Position numbers and translations under genes: made by a program
Notes under the pieces: model-generated
The model's input: only the letters and a program-made list of their open reading frames with translations
Told to the model about the DNA's origin: nothing
The model's database searches: none
From: Oceanobacillus sp. FSL K6-2867
GTDB taxonomy: Bacteria > Bacillota > Bacilli > Bacillales > Amphibacillaceae
Length of the DNA: 64,000 nucleotides
Assembly: GCF_037963145.1 (NCBI RefSeq)
Contig: NZ_CP150144.1
Span: 2,294,001-2,358,000 of the forward strand
Direction: 5' to 3'
Shown: positions 32,650-41,427 of the stretch, piece by piece
How positions within the stretch are numbered: the stretch's first letter is position 1
Layout: each line of letters begins with the position of its first letter

Positions 32650-32692
32650 GTTACACAACAAACAGTTGCGTAAATCGTGTTGGTTGCGCAAC
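32650..32692. promoter_or_regulatory. TetR-type operator array
   Basis: Three copies of GTTRCRYAAC-like sites: GTTACACAAC (32650-32659), GTTGCGTAAA (about 32665) and the perfect palindrome GTTGCGCAAC (32683-32692). They lie in the 123-base gap between the exporter and its divergent TetR gene. Confidence 0.65.
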
Positions 32693-32738
32693 ATTTATTG
32701 GATTATTGTTGGAAAACGGTTAATGAAAGGGTTTTACA

Positions 32739-33308
32739 ATGGAAGAAAAATTAGACCGCCGAAAAAAATATACACGAATGGTTTTAAAGGAAAGCTTATT
32801 GGAGCTATTAAACGATAAACCAATTTCATCCATAACGATAAAAGAATTATGCGCGCTTGCAGATATCAACCGTTCCACATTTTACAGTCATTATACGGAT
32901 CAGTATGATTTATTGAATAAAATCGAGGATGAAATTATTCAAGAGTTGAATCAAACATTGCTTCAATATGACTATAAAAAAGAGAAGGAAATGCTGGCAA
33001 TGACAAAATATTTACTGGATTATGTCGTGAGCCGAAGCGAGCATTTTCGTATTCTCTTTGGAGACCATGGCAGCAAAGGATTCCAGCACCGGGTTATGGA
33101 ATCGGCGCAGGTTCATATACGGACAAATCTGGAACAGGGAAGTAAGCGAATCGAGGAAAATCATTTGACCTATATTACGTTGTTTGTTATTAGCGGCAGT
33201 ATCCATATCATTGAAAAATGGTTAAGTAGTGGTATGCAGGAATCTGCGGAAGAAATGACAAAAATTATTACGGAAATCAGTAATCACGGGATGTTGCACT
33301 ATACGTAA
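32739..33308 (+). CDS. TetR/AcrR-family regulator of the exporter operon
   Basis: 189 residues. N-terminal HTH: ESLLELLNDKPISSITIKELCALADINRSTFYSHYTDQYDLL; C-terminal ligand domain of the TetR_C_7/DhaS-like kind (LFVISGSIHIIEKWL). Divergent from the MMPL operon, so probably its repressor. The start follows a weak AAAGGG site. Confidence 0.85.
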   Translation: MEEKLDRRKKYTRMVLKESLLELLNDKPISSITIKELCALADINRSTFYSHYTDQYDLLNKIEDEIIQELNQTLLQYDYKKEKEMLAMTKYLLDYVVSRSEHFRILFGDHGSKGFQHRVMESAQVHIRTNLEQGSKRIEENHLTYITLFVISGSIHIIEKWLSSGMQESAEEMTKIITEISNHGMLHYT

Positions 33309-33401
33309 GCAGAATGGCAGTAGGATTTATACATAGATGAAATAGGTTCCCTTATGAAAAAGTACCGAATACGTTGTTGTTAGGGGGAAGGGGAATGGAT
33401 T

Positions 33402-34364
33402 ATGGAAGTAATGAAGCGTATCTCCCTCTATTTAATTGGAATAGTTGTGTTCATTGCGTTTGTGAATGGGGTTGTTGGCGAATCCAAAGAACTTTACACA
33501 TTAGTTCAGCAGCAAAAGGATGAGCAGTCGAAGCAAATAGTCCAAGGGAAAACAGTGGAGCGTGATCTATTTGGAAGAATGACCTATTATGGCTTGTTTG
33601 AGGACGAGATGGAGACGAACGTTATCTATAAAAATTCAGCAAGGACATATGCGCAAGTCTCAAGAGATGAATTCGAGCAGTTGGAAGTCGGAAAAACGAT
33701 TAAGGGTAGGATGTTAGGTACAGCTTTCAGCGACAAGGATGTACGTTCTGAATTGTATGAACATCTTATTCTGATGGGAGTCTTTCTTATCTATCCATTC
33801 TTTTTTGTCATTTATCAGCTTATCCATATTCCGGTGGTTGAAAGGTGGACGGAAAGACATGATAAGTGGCTCAGTCGGTTGATATCTAGCATATTCATCG
33901 GAGGTATTTGCATCGGACTTTTATTTTCCTATATTTCTATGGGAAAGAGCTTTTTCAGTACAATTCAAGCTCATGGTGGAAAGCAGCAGGAAATAACAGC
34001 TTTGATTACTGATAGGGATTTTGACTTGAATGCGGGTCGATATGTGAGCAGTCAATACTTCCTGGCGCTAGTCTATGAAGACCAAGACGGCAACATGATT
34101 CATATGACAAAAGAAGTACCGCCGAGCGTTTATTACAATAATGATTTGTTTATTACGGTCAGTCATCCAGTAGGCGATCCGTACCGCATTCATCTGAATG
34201 GTTTTAACGCAGGAGATATTTTCTTTTATATGGGAACGGAACTTTTTATGTACGGGCTTACGATTGTAATGACTGCATTGTTGATTTTCGCTGCAGTGTT
34301 ATGGAGAAGAAAAAAGAAAACGGGAAGCTATTGGCTTGGACATAAGAAGCAATCCATGCTTTGA
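33402..34364 (+). CDS. Membrane protein of unknown function
   Basis: 320 residues, four predicted helices: ~5-24, ~120-143, ~160-182 and ~277-300. Between helices 1 and 2 and between 3 and 4 lie outer domains of ~90 residues; the second (EITALITDRDFDLNAGRYVSSQYFLALVYEDQDG) looks like a small beta domain. I do not recognise the family. It may be co-transcribed with the TetR gene 93 bases upstream, but no function can be assigned. Confidence 0.7.
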   Translation: MEVMKRISLYLIGIVVFIAFVNGVVGESKELYTLVQQQKDEQSKQIVQGKTVERDLFGRMTYYGLFEDEMETNVIYKNSARTYAQVSRDEFEQLEVGKTIKGRMLGTAFSDKDVRSELYEHLILMGVFLIYPFFFVIYQLIHIPVVERWTERHDKWLSRLISSIFIGGICIGLLFSYISMGKSFFSTIQAHGGKQQEITALITDRDFDLNAGRYVSSQYFLALVYEDQDGNMIHMTKEVPPSVYYNNDLFITVSHPVGDPYRIHLNGFNAGDIFFYMGTELFMYGLTIVMTALLIFAAVLWRRKKKTGSYWLGHKKQSML

Positions 34365-34480
34365 CAAGTGGATCTGATGTCAAAAGCCATAAGAAAATAA
34401 AAGGATTCGCTTCTGTTGAATAAAAACAAGGGTTCAATGGATGGATTCATTATGATACCATTGGACAAGAGGTGATGCGA

Positions 34481-34756
34481 ATGAAATACGTAAGTGTCAA
34501 CGTACATGGTCGGGTACAAGGTGTCGGATTTCGTTATTTTACGCAGCACACAGCACTCGAGTGCAACATTACGGGTTGGGTGAAAAACGAAGACGATGGC
34601 AGTGTGTATATAGAAGCTATAGGCAATGAGGAAGACATGTCTCGATTTTTAGAGCTGATTAAAAAAGGACCATCGCGCTTCGCTAATGTTCATGAGATGG
34701 ATGTAACAGCCTTAGAAGGAAATCCGAAGTTTAAGTCATTTCAAATTAAATATTAG
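34481..34756 (+). CDS. acyP: Acylphosphatase
   Basis: 91 residues, the usual size. The signature VHGRVQGVGFRYFTQHTA contains the catalytic arginine, and NITGWVKNEDDGSVYIEAIG holds the catalytic asparagine. It hydrolyses acyl phosphates such as carbamoyl- or 1,3-bisphosphoglycerate. ATG 34481 is chosen because AGAGGTG lies 7 bases upstream. Confidence 0.93.
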   Translation: MKYVSVNVHGRVQGVGFRYFTQHTALECNITGWVKNEDDGSVYIEAIGNEEDMSRFLELIKKGPSRFANVHEMDVTALEGNPKFKSFQIKY

Positions 34757-34762
34757 AATAGA

Positions 34763-34806
34763 AAAGGATTAGCGATTTGTTTTACAAACATCAGCTAATC
34801 CTTTTT
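34763..34806. terminator. Bidirectional terminator between acylphosphatase and ABC permease genes
   Basis: AAAGGATTAGC (34763-34773) / GCTAATCCTTT (34794-34804), flanked by an A-run and a T-run, between convergent genes. Confidence 0.85.
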
Positions 34807-34813
34807 CAGTCAT

Positions 34814-35608
34814 TTATTCTTTCCACGGAATCAGTTTATTCTCCAGCCACCTTAAAGCTCTGTTAAAGATTAAGCCAAGGAGAGATAGGATAAGCACCCC
34901 AACCATGAGCTTCGAGGTAATCATTAGATTCCCATAATGCAGCACCATGGAACCAATACCTTCCTGAGCAGCAATCATTTCTGCCGATACGAGCAATAAG
35001 AGGGATGTTCCTGCGGCGAGCTTCAGCCCGGCAAATATCATTGGAAGTGCTCCTGGTAAAATTACTTTGCGAATCACATTGATTCGATTTGATCCAAAGG
35101 TGACCGCAGCTTTTACGAGCATAGGATCCACACTTTTTACTCCGGAAAATGTATTGATAACGACCGGAAAGAAAACTCCCAATGCAATAATCGTTACTTT
35201 GGATAGTTCACCAATCCCCAACCAAAGAATAAATAAAGGCAGCAAAGCGATTTTCGGAATTGGGTAAACCGAATAAACAATTGGTGTTCCGATTGCATCT
35301 GCGACTTTAAAAAAACCGAGAATTAAACCGATTAAAACTCCGAATGCAGCACCGATCACGTAGCCAAGGACAATTCGATAAAGGCTGGCAGTCAAGTTGC
35401 CGTATATTTCCCCGCTTACAAGCATTTCCCATCCTGTAATAATGATGTTAGACGGTGCAGGCAGAAATAAAGGGGAAACAATCCCGATTCGCGATACAAT
35501 TTCCCATAAGATTAGAATCCCCGCTATGCCTAGAAAGGAAGTGTAGAATGGAACCTTTTTTTCAAGAAAGGCAACACGATTCGTTATGACTTGTTTTTGT
35601 TTTTCCAT
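34814..35608 (-). CDS. NitT/TauT-family ABC transporter permease
   Basis: 264 residues, six helices. Conserved start LWEIVSRIGIVSPLFLPAPSNI, then YPIPKIALLPLFILWLGIGELSKV and the EAA-like loop GSNRINVIRKVILPGALPMIFAGLKLA. The SsuC/TauC/ThiX-type channel subunit. Third gene of an SBP-ATPase-permease operon with 6 bases between it and the ATPase gene. Confidence 0.88.
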   Translation of the reverse strand: MEKQKQVITNRVAFLEKKVPFYTSFLGIAGILILWEIVSRIGIVSPLFLPAPSNIIITGWEMLVSGEIYGNLTASLYRIVLGYVIGAAFGVLIGLILGFFKVADAIGTPIVYSVYPIPKIALLPLFILWLGIGELSKVTIIALGVFFPVVINTFSGVKSVDPMLVKAAVTFGSNRINVIRKVILPGALPMIFAGLKLAAGTSLLLLVSAEMIAAQEGIGSMVLHYGNLMITSKLMVGVLILSLLGLIFNRALRWLENKLIPWKE

Positions 35609-35614
35609 TTGTGT

Positions 35615-36382
35615 TTACTCCTTTAATGCTTCTGCAGCATCATGCCGAATGAGCTGCCAAATTTCATCTGCATACTTGCTTGATTGTTCACGGTGCTTTT
35701 CATCGTTCCTGCCTGTTTTCGGCAGGTCGATATTAATAATCTGTTTAATTTGACCAGGATGTCTTGATAATACGATGACACGATCTGCTAAATAAACCGC
35801 TTCTTCAATGTTGTGTGTTACATAAAGCGTGCTTAACCTCGTTCGATTCCAGATTGTTAGCAGTTCCTCCTGCATAAGGGTTCTGGTCTGGGCGTCCAAT
35901 GCAGAAAACGGTTCGTCCATTAATAATAAATCCGGTTCGACCGCCAGCGCTCTTGCGATGCCAGCCCGCTGTTTCATACCACCTGACAATTGTTTCGGAT
36001 ATGCATCCTTAAAATCTGTTAATCCAACCATATCAATATAGTGATTGCCGATTTCCTGCTGTTCCTTTTTAGTGGCGCCTCTTTCTTGCAGGCCATAGAC
36101 AACATTTTCAAAAACGGTTCGCCATGGGAAAAGGGCAATTTCCTGAAAGACAATTCCTAGATTCGGATTTTCTTTAACTCCTTCAAAATAAACACTGCCG
36201 CTCGTTGGTGACAATAAGCCGCCTACAATGTTCAGCAGCGTTGATTTCCCACATCCACTAGGTCCTACCAGGACAACAAATTCTTCTTCTTGAATGGTAA
36301 AATTAATATCTTTTAGTGCTGTTACTTCATTCTTTTTAGTATCAATAAACGTTTTTCCTACATTCTCGATGACGATGCTCAT
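35615..36382 (-). CDS. NitT/TauT-family ABC transporter ATP-binding protein
   Basis: 255 residues. Walker A GPSGCGKST, FQEIALFPWRTV Q-loop, signature LSGGMKQRAGIARA, Walker B LLLMDEPFSALDAQTR, H-loop YVTHNIEEA. SsuB/TauB/ThiZ branch. Powers the adjacent permease. Confidence 0.88.
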   Translation of the reverse strand: MSIVIENVGKTFIDTKKNEVTALKDINFTIQEEEFVVLVGPSGCGKSTLLNIVGGLLSPTSGSVYFEGVKENPNLGIVFQEIALFPWRTVFENVVYGLQERGATKKEQQEIGNHYIDMVGLTDFKDAYPKQLSGGMKQRAGIARALAVEPDLLLMDEPFSALDAQTRTLMQEELLTIWNRTRLSTLYVTHNIEEAVYLADRVIVLSRHPGQIKQIINIDLPKTGRNDEKHREQSSKYADEIWQLIRHDAAEALKE

Positions 36383-36391
36383 AGCTGTTCA

Positions 36392-37444
36392 CTACTCCAA
36401 TTCCTTCAATGCTTGGTCGAGTAGGTTTGGATTCACAATTTTGTCCGCATCAACCGGTGCTCCGATAAGCTCTTCCTTTACATACCAATCGATTTGGGTT
36501 TGAATATCCTCTGCAAGCAGCTGACCATAAGGGTCCATGTATGGCAGACCTCGTTCGATAATGGCCGGTTCCTGGTCTGTGTATTCTGCAATAATTTGGA
36601 TTACTTCATCATAATTTTCTCCAGGTACAATCTCGCCATTTTCCTTTGTCAGTACAGCATCATAATAGTACTGCGTTGCTTTTGCATATGCTTTAAGGAA
36701 TTTGGTCGCTTTGTCTGTATCACCGGCAAAAGCTTTAGAGAAGAATATTCCGGACGTTTGATAGTCGATCACATCTCCAACTTGGGTAATAACTTTGCCG
36801 TATCCTTCATCTAATACCATCGTAATATTTGGTTCATTTAGTAAAACAGCATCCACTTGCTTGCTTTGCAATGTTTCCATTAGACCTGGAACACTGTTAA
36901 CAGGCACCATTTCTACATCAGCTGATGTTAGACCGTGTTCTTCCAGTAATCTGCCAGCCATATAATGAAAGGTTGATCCAGTTTGTGTAATCCCGATTTT
37001 CTTATCCTTTAAATCTTCAACAGATTCGATATCCGAGTCACTATGTACTAATAATGCCGTCGAGGAATAGCCTTCCTGCTCTCTTCCTTTGTCCGCGACA
37101 ATAACCAGTTCTTCTCCACCAGCTACCATATTATAAAGACTTGCTGTAATCCCGGTTGCGCCGACATCAACGTCGCCGCCGGCTGTTGCTACTGCAATTG
37201 GCTGTGCCGCCTCAAACCAGCTGACCTGTGCATCAATGCCCTCTTCCTCAAAGAAGCCTTTTTCAAGTGCAATAAATAATGGTGCGGAGCTTGTTAATTT
37301 CAGCATTCCGATTTCAACGGAAGCTTGCTCCGTATCCGAATCTGCTGAGTCTGTGGAACCATTTGATGACTCTTGTCCACAAGCTGCAAGCACACATGCT
37401 AAAAATAGTGTTGAAATAAGTGCAAAAACAGTTCTTTTTCTCAT
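36392..37444 (-). CDS. NitT/TauT-family substrate-binding lipoprotein
   Basis: 350 residues. Lipobox LAACG (Cys ~22), a Ser/Asp linker, then an NMT1/SsuA-like domain: VEIGMLKLTSSAPLFIALEKGFFEEEGIDAQVSWF, TGITASLYNMVAGGE, IGITQTGSTFHYMAGRLLEEHGL, QSKQVDAVLLNEPN. This family binds sulfonates, taurine, nitrate, or thiamine precursors. No desulfonation or thiamine gene and no riboswitch is seen nearby, so the ligand is open. Confidence 0.85.
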   Translation of the reverse strand: MRKRTVFALISTLFLACVLAACGQESSNGSTDSADSDTEQASVEIGMLKLTSSAPLFIALEKGFFEEEGIDAQVSWFEAAQPIAVATAGGDVDVGATGITASLYNMVAGGEELVIVADKGREQEGYSSTALLVHSDSDIESVEDLKDKKIGITQTGSTFHYMAGRLLEEHGLTSADVEMVPVNSVPGLMETLQSKQVDAVLLNEPNITMVLDEGYGKVITQVGDVIDYQTSGIFFSKAFAGDTDKATKFLKAYAKATQYYYDAVLTKENGEIVPGENYDEVIQIIAEYTDQEPAIIERGLPYMDPYGQLLAEDIQTQIDWYVKEELIGAPVDADKIVNPNLLDQALKELE

Positions 37445-37711
37445 CTTGCTATCCCCCTATAGTTTAGAAATGTTGTAAAAAAAAGAAAATTTAAAAAGCA
37501 CAAGCGCTTATGGCTTAAACACTGTGCTCATTTAATAAGATTTTTATAAGGATAGCACAAATAAAACAAGGATTCCATATAATTGTTGAAAAAATAGATA
37601 TTTTGCTGGTTTATTGGGTTATTTGGTGAAAAGTGTGGCTGTTCTGTTTCTAATAAAATGCTAACTCGTTAGCTTCGAATTCTCCTGCTGGCTTTAAGAA
37701 AATGTAAAATC
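37445..37711. other. Intergenic region between divergent ABC and PHP operons
   Basis: No gene. A weak inverted repeat AAGCAC/GTGCT lies near 37498-37529. Promoter of the minus-strand ABC operon not resolved. Confidence 0.4.
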
Positions 37712-37749
37712 TTAACACATAATTTACAATTAATTGATTTAATTATTCT
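37712..37749 (+). promoter_or_regulatory. Pho-box-like repeats, distal block
   Basis: TTAACA (37712), TTTACA (37723) and TTGATT (37734) with exact 5-base spacers, then 4 bases and TATTCT (37744). The geometry equals that of the ugpB promoter. Confidence 0.5.
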
Positions 37750-37851
37750 GTCTATTGTTGCATCCCTTGATACAACTTACTTAGATATAAGTAGTAAAAT
37801 CTTGCCAAAAGAACCCATTGTAAAGTGAATTTACATAACTCACACCATTTC

Positions 37852-37894
37852 TTCATTTTGACTTTAATTAACCTTAATATTCATTCCTTATAAT
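37852..37894 (+). promoter_or_regulatory. Proximal promoter with phased hexamers before the PHP operon
   Basis: TTCATT (37852), TTTAAT (37863) and TTAATA (37874) at 11-base steps, or in another phase TTGACT (37858), TAACCT (37869), TTCATT (37880). TATAAT (37889-37894) is the -10, about 30 bases before the start codon, with no properly spaced -35. Confidence 0.45.
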
Positions 37895-37922
37895 GAAGCT
37901 AGGTTCAAAAGAGGAGGATTTG

Positions 37923-38750
37923 ATGCGTAAAACGGAATTGCATGTTCACTCGACATTTTCAGATGGTGTCCAATCACCAGAAGAGATTGTGCATCTAGCG
38001 AAAGAGGCAAACATTCAAGTACTTTCGATTACCGACCATGATGAAATCGGAGCATATAAGGAAGCCCTGCCACTAGCAGAGGCAGCAAATATTGAATTAA
38101 TTCCTGGAATTGAGCTGAACACGGATGGAGAAGCAGGTGAATTACATATTCTCGGGTATTTTTTTGATCCAGCGCATCCGAGAATGCTACAGCATATCAG
38201 CTGGCGTAAAGCAGAGCGGAGAAGCTGGGCAAAGAAAATTGTTGCTCGTTTGAATGAATTAGGCTATAACATTACTTTTCAAGACGCAAAAAGATATGCG
38301 CCGAAAGATATTATTGTACGCACCCATATTGCCAGTGCACTTTGTGAGAAGAATTATTTTACTACGACTCATGAGGCCTATCACGGTTTATTGGTAAAAG
38401 GGAAGCCGGCATTCATTGAGCGTGGGGCGTTTTCTGCAAAAGATGCAATCGAACTAATTCAAGCCTGTGGTGGGGAAGCTTACCTTGCGCATCCAGGCGC
38501 CTATCGATTCCCAATAGATGAAGAAAAGGTTTTATCGTACGGCATTGATGGAGTTGAGGTCTATCATTCCAAGCATCGTGAGGCAGATGTTTCCTATTGG
38601 AAGGAATTTGCACTTAAAAATCAGCTGCAGATTTCTGGTGGGTCTGATAGTCATGGGAAGCATACGCGAAATGCGTATGCGATTGGTAGTGTGCAGCTAG
38701 ATGAGCATTCCCAAAAGCATTGGCTGGAAAAGGTAGGTGCAAAACTATGA
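37923..38750 (+). CDS. PHP-domain phosphoesterase (TrpH/nucleoside-3',5'-bisphosphatase-like)
   Basis: 275 residues from ATG 37923 (AGAGGAGG 6 bases upstream). PHP motifs: LHVHSTFSDG (6-15), ITDHDEIGAY (~38-47), PGIELNT, YLAHPGAYR and SGGSDSHGKH at the end, giving a three-metal site. Single-domain PHP proteins of this size remove phosphate from 3',5'-bisphosphates or short oligonucleotide 5' ends. It leads a six-gene operon with 4-base overlaps and follows Pho-box-like repeats, suggesting phosphate release from organic phosphate. Confidence 0.86.
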   Translation: MRKTELHVHSTFSDGVQSPEEIVHLAKEANIQVLSITDHDEIGAYKEALPLAEAANIELIPGIELNTDGEAGELHILGYFFDPAHPRMLQHISWRKAERRSWAKKIVARLNELGYNITFQDAKRYAPKDIIVRTHIASALCEKNYFTTTHEAYHGLLVKGKPAFIERGAFSAKDAIELIQACGGEAYLAHPGAYRFPIDEEKVLSYGIDGVEVYHSKHREADVSYWKEFALKNQLQISGGSDSHGKHTRNAYAIGSVQLDEHSQKHWLEKVGAKL

Positions 38751-39538
38751 AACTATTTATCGCTTCATCATTATGCTGGGACTATCACCCGAATGAAGTT
38801 ATTACGATCGCAAAGGAATATGGCTTATATGGAGTAGAACTGTGGGCAGAGCATATTTATTACCATCAAGCAAACCCTGCTGAAATTCGAACTCATGCTG
38901 AAATGGAGAATATCGAATTAACGTTGCATGCCTCGAGCTGGGATTTAAATATTTGTTCGATTAATAAAGGAATTCAGGAACAGTCCATTGTTGAATTAAA
39001 GAAATCGATTGATTTGGCAGCGGCACTAGGTGCATTGCATATGACCTTTCATCCTGGAAGGTTAACGGTTAAAAACTACCTAGTTGAGGAGCATATGCGC
39101 GCACTGATCACCAACACAAAGCGGCTTTTAGAATATGCGGCAGTAAGAGAAGTCGTGTTATCACAGGAAATGATGGAGCCTATCGCGAAGGAGATTTTAA
39201 CAGAGCCAAAGGCAATGAATCATTTTTTAGAGCAGGTTGGACCGGGGTTACAGGTTACCTTCGATATCGCGCATACGCCACTTGAAGAAAGCAACCAGGT
39301 TTATTTAGAAGAGCTGCAGCGTGTAAACAGTATTCATGTAAGTGACTCCAAAAGGGATCAATACCATGTTCCGCTTGGAGAAGGTGAAATTAATCTAGAG
39401 GAGACTTTACCATACCTAGCCGAGAAAGACCTGCCTATCGTACTCGAAGGAATGGATACAGGCCGCTCCTTATTCTTTTTAAAAAAGCATCTGAACTATT
39501 TACATAAAGAATGGAAGGAAAGGAAGAAAAGCATTTGA
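38747..39538 (+). CDS. TIM-barrel sugar phosphate isomerase/epimerase-like protein
   Basis: 263 residues, AP-endonuclease-2/xylose-isomerase fold: MKLFIASSLCWDYHP, GLYGVELWAEHIYYH, LTLHASSWDLNICS, HMTFHPGRLT, VVLSQEMMEP, VTFDIAHTPLEE, SIHVSDS and VLEGMDTG. The metal-ligand E/D/H residues are in place. Start ATG overlaps the PHP stop. Substrate unknown; placement between a phosphoesterase and a nucleotidase suggests a sugar or sugar phosphate made by them. Confidence 0.8.
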   Translation: MKLFIASSLCWDYHPNEVITIAKEYGLYGVELWAEHIYYHQANPAEIRTHAEMENIELTLHASSWDLNICSINKGIQEQSIVELKKSIDLAAALGALHMTFHPGRLTVKNYLVEEHMRALITNTKRLLEYAAVREVVLSQEMMEPIAKEILTEPKAMNHFLEQVGPGLQVTFDIAHTPLEESNQVYLEELQRVNSIHVSDSKRDQYHVPLGEGEINLEETLPYLAEKDLPIVLEGMDTGRSLFFLKKHLNYLHKEWKERKKSI

Positions 39539-40326
39539 AGATTTTGATTACGAATGATGATGGTATTTTTGAACCGGGAGTTGAGGCATTAGCTGATGTG
39601 CTTTCCCACTTTGGGGAGGTAATCATTGTTTGCCCAGATACGGAGAAAAGTGCCTATAGTCATAAAATTACATTAGGACAACCATTGAAATTAAAGAAAA
39701 TTGATTTTGCACCAACTGCCGAGGCGTATGCGGTTAATGGTTCACCGGCGGATTGTGTGAAGCTTGCGATGGAAGTGCTGTTAAAAGAAAAGCCTGATAT
39801 CGTCTTTACGGGAATTAACCTTGGTCCCAATGTTGGAAGGGATATGTATTACTCGGGAACGATTGCTGCAGCACAAGAGGCGATGCTATACCAAGTCCCA
39901 TCTGTTGCGGTTTCCTTAGATACATTTAAAAAGGAAAACATTAAGTTTGGAATTGTAAAACAGATGCTATATCGCGTTGTGGAGGTGATTCTGCAAAATA
40001 AAATCGTAAAAAATGTCATGCTAAACGTTAATTTGCCGTATACGTCGAAGGAGCTTTGCAAAGGAGTTGCCGTTGTCCCAATGGATCTAACCATATCGCG
40101 TTATCATTATACAGCCTTGAACGATCCTCAAGGTCAGGATTTTTACTGGTTAAAGGACAACTATCAAAATTTGAAGGTGAATGAGGGAACGGATTATCAG
40201 TTGCTGAAGGAAGGGTATATAACTATCTCTCCCATTGACCTCAAGCATACACAGAAACGAAAAATAGATCAAATTAGTCGCTGGTTTACCAACTTTAATT
40301 ATGTTCAGGAGGAGAGCCAATTATGA
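39535..40326 (+). CDS. surE: SurE 5'/3'-nucleotidase
   Basis: 263 residues from TTG 39535, which overlaps the upstream stop (TTGA) and has AAGGAAG before it. SurE motifs: LITNDDGI (metal-binding DD), NGSPADCV, TGINLGPNVG and YYSGTIAAAQEA. It removes phosphate from nucleoside monophosphates and other phosphoesters. SurE is unusual in Bacillaceae and here is embedded in an importer operon. Confidence 0.9.
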   Translation: MKILITNDDGIFEPGVEALADVLSHFGEVIIVCPDTEKSAYSHKITLGQPLKLKKIDFAPTAEAYAVNGSPADCVKLAMEVLLKEKPDIVFTGINLGPNVGRDMYYSGTIAAAQEAMLYQVPSVAVSLDTFKKENIKFGIVKQMLYRVVEVILQNKIVKNVMLNVNLPYTSKELCKGVAVVPMDLTISRYHYTALNDPQGQDFYWLKDNYQNLKVNEGTDYQLLKEGYITISPIDLKHTQKRKIDQISRWFTNFNYVQEESQL

Positions 40327-41351
40327 AAAAGCTATTAATCTTATTGTTTGCTGCACTTTTAAGTGTTTTGACAGCTTGTGGTAACAGTTCTGATGAGGAA
40401 GCAGGTGCTTCCGGTGGAGAAGGTGAAAGTGAGTTAAGTGGTGAGCTGGAGTTTTACACATCACAACCAGATGTTGATGCCGAGCAGCTAGTAGATGCGT
40501 TTAATGAAAAATACCCAGATGTCGATGTCAATATTTTCCGCTCAGGTACAGAAGAGGTTATCAGTAAATTGAATGCGGAAAGCCAAGCAGGATCTGTTGT
40601 GGCGGACGTTCTTCTGCTTGCAGATTCGGTAACGTTTGAAGGATTAAAGGAAGCAGATATGCTAATGGAATATAATTCTCCTGAAGCAGAAGCAATTCCA
40701 GAAGAGTTCGTGGATGCTGACGGAACGTATACAGGAACAAAGGTGATGGCAACTGGTATTGTCATCAATACGGACGAAGTGACAGAAGCACCAACATCAT
40801 GGGATGCACTTGTTTCAGATGAGGGAAGTGACCAAGTTGTGGTGCCAAGCCCATTGTACTCAGGAGCTGCAGCGTACAATCTTGGAATTTTTACCCGTAG
40901 TGACGGCTTTGGCTGGGATTTTTATGAAGGAATAAAAGCAAATAATCCAATGATTACAGAAGGAAATGGCGCTGTTATTGAAAACGTAGCATCCGGTCAA
41001 AAGAATTACGGCATGATTGTGGATTATTTAGTAGCTCGTGCTGCAAGTGATGGTTCACCAGTAGAGTTGATTTACCCTAAAGAAGGTGTACCTGTAATCA
41101 CGGAGCCAATTGGAATTACGGCAGATACAGAAGAAGCAGAAATAGCAAAAGCGTTTGTTGACTTTGTACTTTCTGCGGAAGGACAAGCATTGCAGGCTGA
41201 GATTGGATATACACCAATCCGCGAGGGAGTAGAAGCACCGGATGGCTTAAAATCCTTGGATGAAATTAAAACACTTAGCGCACCAACAGATGAACTATAT
41301 CAGAATCGTGAGGCTGATAAAGGGCAATTTGACGAATTATTTTCAAACTAG
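40323..41351 (+). CDS. Fbp/Afu-type ABC substrate-binding lipoprotein
   Basis: 342 residues. Lipobox LTACG, Gly/Glu linker, then a class II binding protein: LEFYTSQPDVDAEQLVDAFNEKYP, VNIFRSGTEEVISKLNAE, VLLLADSVTF, GAAAYNLGIF, GAVIENVASGQKNYGMI and PVITEPIGITADT. The family covers ferric iron, 2-aminoethylphosphonate and hexose-phosphate binders (AfuA). The neighbouring phosphoesterases favour an organophosphate over iron; iron-binding tyrosine pairs are not obvious. Start overlaps surE. Confidence 0.85.
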   Translation: MKKLLILLFAALLSVLTACGNSSDEEAGASGGEGESELSGELEFYTSQPDVDAEQLVDAFNEKYPDVDVNIFRSGTEEVISKLNAESQAGSVVADVLLLADSVTFEGLKEADMLMEYNSPEAEAIPEEFVDADGTYTGTKVMATGIVINTDEVTEAPTSWDALVSDEGSDQVVVPSPLYSGAAAYNLGIFTRSDGFGWDFYEGIKANNPMITEGNGAVIENVASGQKNYGMIVDYLVARAASDGSPVELIYPKEGVPVITEPIGITADTEEAEIAKAFVDFVLSAEGQALQAEIGYTPIREGVEAPDGLKSLDEIKTLSAPTDELYQNREADKGQFDELFSN

Positions 41352-41427
41352 AATCTAACGCAAGGGCTATAGGGTGATTACAGTGAACAGTCAAAAAAAG
41401 AATGGATTCAGTCAGGAGGGAAAGCGC

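Noticed and set aside
37498..37529. Possible riboswitch-like fold upstream of the NitT/TauT operon
   Set aside because: Only a short AAGCAC/GTGCT pairing; no SAM, thiamine or other conserved riboswitch core is present.
40454..40879. 141-codon minus-strand open frame within the binding-protein gene
   Set aside because: Shadow of a well-supported lipoprotein gene; composition is Ser/Thr-rich as expected from the reverse frame of Asp/Glu-rich coding sequence.
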